From assembly GCF_015475875.1 (NCBI RefSeq), contig NZ_JADKYM010000009.1, positions 62,001 to 126,000 on the forward strand: 64,000 nt of DNA, in the 5' to 3' direction. Below the pieces are notes generated by a model. It made no database searches. It was not told the origin of the DNA and worked only from the letters and a program-made list of their open reading frames with translations. This DNA comes from Sphingopyxis solisilvae. GTDB taxonomy: Bacteria > Pseudomonadota > Alphaproteobacteria > Sphingomonadales > Sphingomonadaceae. Position numbers and translations under genes: made by a program. Positions 58,164 to 64,000 of this stretch are shown in pieces (position 1 is the first letter of the stretch; each line of letters opens with the position of its first letter).

Positions 58164-58253
58164 AAGATATTCCTGTTCGACGGGACCGTTATTCGGCTTT
58201 CCTTCGCCGACCCCGGACCCTAAAGCGCCGCCGCATTAGCGAAAGGGTGCGCG

Positions 58254-58760
58254 TTGGTCGAGTTACTTCCATTGTCGGACATCGAACCATCGGCGGTCGA
58301 GGCGCTGCTCGACGCTGCGTTCGGGACCGACCGGTTTGAACGCACCGCCTATCGCATCCGCAAAGGCATGAATGCGGTGCCCGCGCTCAGCTTTGCCGCC
58401 GTCGAGGCCGACGCGCTGATCGGCACGATCCAGTGCTGGCCGGTCGCGCATCGCGCCGCCGATGGCGCGGTCACGCCGCTGGTCATGGTCGGGCCGGTTG
58501 CGGTGCGCCCCGACCTTCAGCGCGGCGGGCATGGCCGCGTGCTGATGGCGCATATGCTGGCGGCGGCAGAAACCGCGGCCGACGGCGCGCTGATGATGAT
58601 CGGCGATCCCGAATATTATGGTCGCTTCTTTGGCTTCACCGTCGATGCGACGGGGGCGTGGGGTTTGCCCGGGCCTTATGAAAAGCGCCGCCTGCTGGCG
58701 CGTGCGGTTAACGGGCATATGGTGCCGACAGGTGCGGGGAAGATCGGCCCGCGGCTCTAA
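58254..58760 (+). CDS. GNAT-family N-acetyltransferase
   Basis: A 168-residue acetyltransferase. PLVMVGPVAVRPDLQRGGHG (with the Q/RxxGxG/A acetyl-CoA loop) and RVLMAHMLAAAETAADGALM are the core motifs, and IGDPEYYGRFFGFTVDATGA is typical of the YhbS-like subgroup. It starts with TTG, preceded by AAAGGG. Its substrate is not known. Confidence 0.85.
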   Translation: MVELLPLSDIEPSAVEALLDAAFGTDRFERTAYRIRKGMNAVPALSFAAVEADALIGTIQCWPVAHRAADGAVTPLVMVGPVAVRPDLQRGGHGRVLMAHMLAAAETAADGALMMIGDPEYYGRFFGFTVDATGAWGLPGPYEKRRLLARAVNGHMVPTGAGKIGPRL

Positions 58761-58767
58761 ACAAGTC

Positions 58768-58848
58768 GTCATTGCGAGCGTAGCGAAGCAATCCAGAGCG
58801 GTTTACGCCCACTCTGGATTGCCGCGTCGCTTCGCTCCTCGCAATGAC
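58768..58848. repeat. palindromic intergenic repeat, family B copy 2
   Basis: An 81-base hairpin bounded by GTCATTGCGAG and CTCGCAATGAC, with AATCCAGAG/CTCTGGATT as inner stem. It is inverted relative to the copy at 22624. Confidence 0.85.
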
Positions 58849-58902
58849 GACGTTTGATCTTGGCGGGGTTGCGCCCGTCGCTCACACTCCTATGTCGGAT
58901 GG

Positions 58903-59487
58903 ATGGTCTCCCCCCTGCCTTCGCTTCCCAAAGACTTCGCGCAGCTCTCACTCACCGAGGCGGCCGAACTGCTCGCGGCGCGCAAGCTGCCGCCGGTTGA
59001 CCAATGGCATCCCGAGCGCAGCGGCGACAGCTTCATGGAAATCCGCGCCGATGGCAGCTGGTATCATGAGGGTGGGCGGATCAACCGGGCCGCGATGGTC
59101 AAGCTCTTCTCGACGATCCTGCGCCGCGAAGCCGACGGCACCCATGTGCTCGTCACCCCCGCCGAGCGGCTGAGCATCGCGGTCGAGGACACGCCCTTTC
59201 GCGCGGTCGAGATGAAAAGCGAGGGCGCGGGCAAGGACCGCAACCTCGTCTTTCGCCTCGATACCGACGACCTTGTCATGGCCGGACCCGACCACCCGCT
59301 CAGCTTTGGCCGCGACCCCGACCAGCCCGACCCGCGGCTGCATGTCCGCGGCGCTGTGGGTAACGGGCTGGAGGCGCGGATCGACCGGGCGCTTTATTAT
59401 GAGATCGTCGAGATGGCGCTCGCCGACCAAAGCGATCCGCCCGCGATCTGGTCGAACGGCGCACGTTTTCCGTTGGTCGAGTGCTGA
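58903..59487 (+). CDS. DUF1285 family protein
   Basis: A 194-residue protein with PPVDQWHPERSGDSFMEIRA, DGSWYHEGGRINRAAMVKLF and STILRREADGTHVLVTPAER, the pattern of DUF1285, which is widespread beside NUDIX and cca genes in alphaproteobacteria. No catalytic site is known. Its stop overlaps the NUDIX start (TGATG). Confidence 0.85.
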   Translation: MVSPLPSLPKDFAQLSLTEAAELLAARKLPPVDQWHPERSGDSFMEIRADGSWYHEGGRINRAAMVKLFSTILRREADGTHVLVTPAERLSIAVEDTPFRAVEMKSEGAGKDRNLVFRLDTDDLVMAGPDHPLSFGRDPDQPDPRLHVRGAVGNGLEARIDRALYYEIVEMALADQSDPPAIWSNGARFPLVEC

Positions 59488-60071
59488 TGCTTTCCGCCAA
59501 GCTGCGCGCCGCGCTCGACAATCTGCTGCCCGATGCGGGCGAGGACGAGGCCTATCTCGGTACGCCGACGCTCCGCGATGCCGCGGTGCTGATCGCCTTT
59601 ACCGACCGCCCCGACCCCGGCGTCATCCTGACCCAGCGGCCGCAATGGCTGCGCAGCCATGCGGGACAGGTCGCCTTTCCGGGCGGCAAGATCGATCCCG
59701 ACGACCGCGATGCGGTCGATGCGGCGCTGCGCGAGGCGGAGGAAGAGATCGGCCTGGGGCGCCGCGATGTCATGGTGGCGGGGGTAACCGAACCCTATCG
59801 GTCGGGCAGCGGCTATCACATCACCCCGGTTCTGGGGGTCATCCCGCCCGACCTGCCGCTCGACCCCAATCCCGACGAGGTCGAGGACTGTTTCGAAGTG
59901 CCGCTCGACATCCTGTTCGATCCCGCCAATTATCGCCGCCAGCAGGCGCATTGGCAGGGGCATGACCGGCATTATTACGACATGGACTGGCAGGGACGGC
60001 GGATCTGGGGCGTGACGGCGGGGATCATCGTCAATCTCGCGCGGCGGATGCCCGCAGGGTGGCACCGGTGA
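59487..60071 (+). CDS. NUDIX hydrolase, CoA pyrophosphatase type
   Basis: A 194-residue hydrolase. The Nudix helix is in GQVAFPGGKIDPDDRDAVDA followed by ALREAEEEIGL (REAEEEIG is the REUxEE core), and LRSHAGQVAFPGGK with it is the NuCoA/YeaB signature. It would cleave CoA or related dinucleotides. The ATG at 59487 overlaps the previous stop; a GTG six bases upstream is an alternative start. Confidence 0.88.
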   Translation: MLSAKLRAALDNLLPDAGEDEAYLGTPTLRDAAVLIAFTDRPDPGVILTQRPQWLRSHAGQVAFPGGKIDPDDRDAVDAALREAEEEIGLGRRDVMVAGVTEPYRSGSGYHITPVLGVIPPDLPLDPNPDEVEDCFEVPLDILFDPANYRRQQAHWQGHDRHYYDMDWQGRRIWGVTAGIIVNLARRMPAGWHR

Positions 60072-61264
60072 TCCGGCTGCCCGATGCCGAGTGGCGTTTG
60101 CGTCCCGGACTGCGGCGGATCATCGACGCGCTGGGCGCCGATGGCGGTGCGGTGAAGATCGTCGGCGGGGCGGTGCGCGATACGCTGCTGGGTCTGCCCG
60201 TCACCGATGTCGATCTGGCAACACCGCTCCGGCCCGACGACGTGATGCGGCGGCTGGAAGGCGCCGGGATCAAGGTCATCCCGACGGGCATCGCGCATGG
60301 TACGGTGACCGCGGTCGCCAGCGGCGACCGGCACGAGATCACGACGCTGCGCCGCGACGTCGAAACCGACGGCCGCCGCGCGACCGTCGCCTTTGCTGAT
60401 GAATGGCGCGACGACGCCGCGCGGCGCGATTTCACGATCAACGCGCTCTACGCTGATCCCGCGACCGGCGCGATCGACGATTATTTCGGCGGGCTCGACG
60501 ATCTGCAGGCGGGATGCGTGCGCTTTATCGGCGACGCGGCCACGCGGATCGCCGAGGATCATCTGCGCATCCTGCGCTTCTATCGCTTTGCGGCGCGCTT
60601 TGGCCGCGGCGAGCTGGAACCCGCAAGCCACGCCGCCGTGGTTGCGGCGCGCCAGTCGCTCAAAAGCCTGTCGCGCGAACGGATCGCCGATGAACTGGGC
60701 AAGATATTGGCCTTGCCCGACCCGCGCGCGATCGTCGGCCAGATGGCCGCGGACGGCATATTTGCGGTGCTGCTGCCCGAACTCGATCCGGATTTTGCTC
60801 GCACGCTCGACCGGTTGTGTGCGAGCGAGGTGGCCGCCGGGGTGCCGGCGGTCGGCCATCGCCGTCTTGCCGCGCTGCTTCCCGCCGACGCGGCGATGGC
60901 CGAGCAGGTGTCGAGCCGCCTGCGCCTGTCGACGCGGCAGCGCAAATATCTGGCCGCCGTCGCGGCGCATCGCGGCGATGTCGCGCGGCCGATCCGGCAA
61001 CTGGCGCATGCCATCGGGATCGATGCCGCGCGCGACGTCCACCTGATTGGGGGTGACGCGTCAGCGGTAAAGGATCTGGCGGGATGGGCCGTGCCGCGGC
61101 TACCGCTGAAGGGCGGCGACATCGTTGCCCGCGGAATCGCAGCGGGTCCGGACGTCGCGCGGATTTTGAAGGCGGTCGAGGCGGCCTGGGTCGCCGAAGA
61201 TTTTCCCGGCGCGGTCCGGGTCGCCGAACTGGTCGATCAGAAAATCGGACGCAGCAGCGACTGA
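60068..61264 (+). CDS. cca: CCA tRNA nucleotidyltransferase
   Basis: A 398-residue class II nucleotidyltransferase that adds CCA to tRNA 3' ends. It has KIVGGAVRDTLLGLPVTDVD (with the GGxxRD and DxD motifs) and RRDFTINALYADPATG (the base-selecting motif). The C-terminal part is all-helical. The start at 60068 overlaps the NUDIX gene stop by GTGA; a GTG at 60059 is an alternative. Its last 28 bases are shared with the convergent GGDEF/EAL gene. Confidence 0.9.
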   Translation: MIRLPDAEWRLRPGLRRIIDALGADGGAVKIVGGAVRDTLLGLPVTDVDLATPLRPDDVMRRLEGAGIKVIPTGIAHGTVTAVASGDRHEITTLRRDVETDGRRATVAFADEWRDDAARRDFTINALYADPATGAIDDYFGGLDDLQAGCVRFIGDAATRIAEDHLRILRFYRFAARFGRGELEPASHAAVVAARQSLKSLSRERIADELGKILALPDPRAIVGQMAADGIFAVLLPELDPDFARTLDRLCASEVAAGVPAVGHRRLAALLPADAAMAEQVSSRLRLSTRQRKYLAAVAAHRGDVARPIRQLAHAIGIDAARDVHLIGGDASAVKDLAGWAVPRLPLKGGDIVARGIAAGPDVARILKAVEAAWVAEDFPGAVRVAELVDQKIGRSSD

Positions 61265-62949
61265 CGCCAGAAATCGAGCGCGGCGGGTCCATCGAGCGGG
61301 CGCGCGAACAGATAGCCCTGCCCGAAATCGCAACCGAGCGCGGACAGCAACCGCGCTTGATCGGCGGTCTCGACACCTTCGGCGGTGGTCCGCATCCCCA
61401 GCACTTCGGCCAGGCTCTGGATCGTGCGGACGATTGCCACCTTGTCGCGGTCGTCGACCATATGTTCGACAAAGCTGCGGTCGATCTTGAGCACGTCGAT
61501 CGGCAGCCGCTGCAGATAGGCAAGGTTCGAATAGCCGGTGCCGAAATCGTCCATCGCGACGCGGGCGTCGAGCGCCTTCAACTCGCTGAGCACCGACAGC
61601 GCCAGATCGGGGTCGCCGATGATCGCGCTTTCGGTCAGCTCGATCATCAACCGCTCGCCACCGATCTTGTGTTTGTCGAGCGCCTGGCGAACCACCCCCG
61701 CGACATCGTCGCGCAGCAACTGGATCGCCGATACGTTGACCGAAAAATAACAGTCGACCGTCTTGCCGCCATTCTGCCGGTCCCAGTCGGCGAGCACCGC
61801 CGCCGCCTTGCCGATCGCCCATTGGCCAAGCGGGACGATCAGTCCGGAATCCTCGGCAATCGGGATAAACTCGCTGGGCGAAATCGGTAGGCCGTCCTGC
61901 TTGTCCCAGCGCGCGAGCGCCTCGAACCCCGCGACCTTGCCCGTGGCAAGTTCGACCAGCGGCTGGAAGGCGAGGTGGAGCCGGTCCTCCTCGATCGCGT
62001 TGCGCAATTCGGTTTCGAGGCCGAAGCGGTTGTCCGACAGCATTGCCGATTCGGGTTCGTAAATTTCGATGCGATCGGTTTGTTTGGCGCGCTTGAGCGC
62101 AATTTGCGCATGGCGGATCTGGTCGGCGATATCGCTGTCCGCGGCCGACTGGATCGCACAGCCGAGCGCGCAATCGACGCTGACCTTCAGTTCGCCGATG
62201 CGGAACGGATGATCGAAGCAGCCGCGAATACGCCGCGCCATTTCACGCACGTCGGCACGACCGCCCGCGACGCGGGTCGAAATCGCAAACTCGTCGCCGC
62301 CAGTGCGCGCCAAAATGTCGCCGCTGCGCAGCGAAGACTTCAATCGCCGTGCCACGGTGATGATCAATTCATCGCCCGCCATCGGCCCGATATGTTCGTT
62401 GATCCGGCTAAACCGCGCGAGATCGAGCAGCAGAATCGCATGGTCGGTCCCGGCGCCAATGGCGATGCCGCGATGTTCGACCATTTCCTCGAAACCGGCG
62501 CGGTTGGGCAGGCCGGTCAGGCTGTCCGACACCAGTTCGCGGCGCAAATTGCGCTCGGTCATCATCTCCTGCGTGCGGTCGATCAGCGTCAGCAGGAACA
62601 GGCTTTCGTCGCCCGATTCGGTGGGCAGTGGTCCGATCGACCCGCGCAGGTCGCGCGCCGCGACGCCGTCGCCGAGCTGGCAGGAAAATTCCTGGGTATC
62701 CTCGGGGTTCTGCGCCGCACATTCGATCGCACGCAGCAGCGCGATGGGGGCGTCGGCGCCAGCGGGCGACAACCCCAGCCGGTCGAATGCGACATTGCTG
62801 GCGTGCAGGCGAAAATTGCCGCGCGCGAGGGGACGGATCAGCGCCGCCGGTACCGGGAGGGCGTCGATCCAGCCGACGAACAACAAGGGCCGGTCTTCGC
62901 CGGTTCTATCGATAGGCATAACAGCGGGTTTTGTGCGACCTTTCCCCAT
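61237..62949 (-). CDS. GGDEF-EAL bifunctional cyclic di-GMP protein
   Basis: A 570-residue cytosolic protein. An N-terminal PAS-like region (about 20-130) precedes a GGDEF domain with the motif GGDEF intact (ILARTGGDEFAIS) and an EAL domain with FEALARWD, VMDDFGTGYSNLAYL-like DDFGTGYSNLAYL and KIDRSFVEHM. It may make and break cyclic di-GMP, though one half may be regulatory. It starts at 62949 or 62919, neither with a clear Shine-Dalgarno site. It is convergent with and overlaps cca by 28 bases. Confidence 0.88.
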   Translation of the reverse strand: MGKGRTKPAVMPIDRTGEDRPLLFVGWIDALPVPAALIRPLARGNFRLHASNVAFDRLGLSPAGADAPIALLRAIECAAQNPEDTQEFSCQLGDGVAARDLRGSIGPLPTESGDESLFLLTLIDRTQEMMTERNLRRELVSDSLTGLPNRAGFEEMVEHRGIAIGAGTDHAILLLDLARFSRINEHIGPMAGDELIITVARRLKSSLRSGDILARTGGDEFAISTRVAGGRADVREMARRIRGCFDHPFRIGELKVSVDCALGCAIQSAADSDIADQIRHAQIALKRAKQTDRIEIYEPESAMLSDNRFGLETELRNAIEEDRLHLAFQPLVELATGKVAGFEALARWDKQDGLPISPSEFIPIAEDSGLIVPLGQWAIGKAAAVLADWDRQNGGKTVDCYFSVNVSAIQLLRDDVAGVVRQALDKHKIGGERLMIELTESAIIGDPDLALSVLSELKALDARVAMDDFGTGYSNLAYLQRLPIDVLKIDRSFVEHMVDDRDKVAIVRTIQSLAEVLGMRTTAEGVETADQARLLSALGCDFGQGYLFARPLDGPAALDFWRQSLLRPIF

Positions 62950-63008
62950 TGGCCATGGCGTAACGGGGTGGGAGTAAAGAAGCTATTTACGGCAACATGA
63001 AAATGCGG

Positions 63009-64000
63009 TCAGCCGAACCGATTGTTGCGCGGGAATCCGGTTGGCGGCATCCGGCCCGCAGCGCCGCGCGCGACGCGCCAGGGCGCGAGATCATTTTCGG
63101 TGCGCGTGCGCCCGCTGTCGCCGCCCATCGCCCAGCTCAACCCATCGGCAAAGGCGAAGCTGACCGCATCCGACAGGCCGCCGTCGCGATAGCGTTGCAG
63201 CATCACGCCCTGGCCGCGCGCCATCACCGGGACTTCGGCAAGCGGAAAGACGACGAGCTTGCGGTTCTCACCGACCACCGCGACGCTGTCGTCGCCCGGC
63301 GCTATCGGCCGCACGACGGCCAGCGCGGCCTTGGGCTTCAGGTTGACGACATTGCGCCCCTTGCGCGTCTCGGCCACGACCTCGGCCATTTGCGCGATAA
63401 AGCCGTGGCCGCTCGTCGAGGCGAGCAGCAAGCGGCCTTCGGCGCTCGCCGGGATCATTGCGACGATGCGCGCCTCCGGATCGATATCTACCATCAGCCG
63501 CAGTGGTTCGCCAAAGCCGCGTCCGCCCGGCAGCTTGTCGGCGCCGATGGTGAAGAAGCGCCCGTCGCTCGCCGCGATCAGCAGCTTGTCGGTGGTCTGC
63601 GCGTGCGCGGCGAAGAGCAGCTCGTCGCCTTCCTTGAATTTGAACTCGCCCCACTGGTCGGGCGCGACATGGCCGCGCTGCGCGCGGATCCAGCCGCGCT
63701 TCGACAGGATGACCGTGACTGGTTCTTTCTCGATCATCGCGTCGAGCGGAATCTCGCGCGCCGGGGCGGCTTCGGAAATCGTCGTGCGCCGCGCGCCCAG
63801 CAGCGTTTCGAGCCCGTAAACTGCGCGCAATTTTTCCAGATCCTTGCGTAGCCGCGTCTTCTGCCGCGCCGGACTGTCGACCAGTTTCGCCAGCTCTTCG
63901 CGCTCGGCGGTCAGATCGGCCTGCTCGCGCTTCAGCTCCATTTCCTCGAGCTTGCGCAAGGACCGCAGCCGCATGTTCAGGATTGCCTCGGCCTGCCGGT
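63009..64000 (-). CDS. parC: DNA topoisomerase IV subunit A, C-terminal part (truncated by the window)
   Basis: The last 330 residues or so of ParC. The frame runs unbroken to the window edge and includes RQAEAILNMRLRSLRKLEEM, the coiled-coil signature of ParC/GyrA, just before the edge. Beta-propeller-like repeats follow (IRAQRGHVAPDQWGEFKFKE, then LLAASDGRFF-type strands such as LLIAASDGRFFTIGADKLPG). The C-terminus ends NNRFG. ParC is favoured over GyrA by the short C-terminal domain and lack of a GyrA box that I could see. The 5' part lies beyond 64000. Confidence 0.85.
   Translation of the reverse strand, partial: RQAEAILNMRLRSLRKLEEMELKREQADLTAEREELAKLVDSPARQKTRLRKDLEKLRAVYGLETLLGARRTTISEAAPAREIPLDAMIEKEPVTVILSKRGWIRAQRGHVAPDQWGEFKFKEGDELLFAAHAQTTDKLLIAASDGRFFTIGADKLPGGRGFGEPLRLMVDIDPEARIVAMIPASAEGRLLLASTSGHGFIAQMAEVVAETRKGRNVVNLKPKAALAVVRPIAPGDDSVAVVGENRKLVVFPLAEVPVMARGQGVMLQRYRDGGLSDAVSFAFADGLSWAMGGDSGRTRTENDLAPWRVARGAAGRMPPTGFPRNNRFG

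Overview
This window is a 64 kb stretch of GC-rich bacterial chromosome. Gene content and order point to an alphaproteobacterium of the Sphingomonadales, most like Sphingopyxis or Sphingomonas. The signs are a CrtZ carotenoid hydroxylase, several TonB-dependent receptors, an HWE histidine kinase, BamD, a split isopropylmalate isomerase, a KtrAB-type potassium system, and many short palindromic intergenic repeats. No rRNA, tRNA, phage, transposase or CRISPR array was seen. The content is mostly chromosomal housekeeping and accessory metabolism, and it ends inside parC, which is cut by the right edge.

Layout. 0-9.7 kb: HWE sensor kinase, a glutathione transferase, CorA, then a four-gene operon (BlaI repressor, M56/BlaR1-like membrane protease, a secreted repeat protein, a TonB-dependent receptor) behind two tandem BlaI-type operators, followed by an RNase H-like protein and a PAS protein. 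9.9-18.7 kb: an MreB paralogue, a TonB-C-like protein of lower GC, a purine salvage pair (adenine/adenosine deaminase and phosphoribosyltransferase), an ArsR/SRPBCC pair, cyclophilin, BamD, recN and a 2OG-Fe oxygenase. 18.7-31.5 kb: an ABM-domain protein with ligA, a sterol-desaturase-like enzyme, a probable copper/siderophore uptake set (DUF2946, TonB receptor, PepSY reductase), phenylalanine hydroxylase, prmA, an SDR, a soluble globin-coupled chemoreceptor and an Lrp regulator facing alanine dehydrogenase. 33-42.5 kb: ktrB-ktrA, a 273 bp inverted-repeat element, sdhCDA, a quinone oxidoreductase and leuC-(MBL hydrolase)-leuD. 42.6-55 kb: crtZ, GST/epimerase, a class C serine hydrolase, a long operon in which 3-oxoacid CoA-transferase genes are separated by two unrelated genes and run directly into a HepT-MntA toxin-antitoxin pair, HAD and DUF2855 proteins, a VIT-family transporter, VapBC, an SMP-30 lactonase and a 2OG oxygenase. 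55-64 kb: succinate-semialdehyde dehydrogenase, folM-folB, GNAT, DUF1285-NUDIX-cca, a GGDEF/EAL protein and parC.

The strongest candidate for an undescribed system is the operon at 3.6-8.7 kb. Its BlaR1-like protease has the HEXXH zinc site, but its C-terminus carries a roughly 28-residue repeat instead of a penicillin-sensing domain. The next, secreted protein carries the same repeat, and the operon ends in an outer-membrane receptor. I read this as a regulated-proteolysis switch for an envelope signal, built from BlaI/BlaR1 parts but not obviously about beta-lactams. Second is the 273 bp element at 35062-35334: 35 bp terminal inverted repeats with one mismatch enclose two further large hairpins, and the element supplies the stop codon of ktrA.

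All calls come from reading the sequence; no database search was run. Start codons were chosen from Shine-Dalgarno matches, TGATG/ATGA-type overlaps with the gene before, and the family's usual N-terminus.
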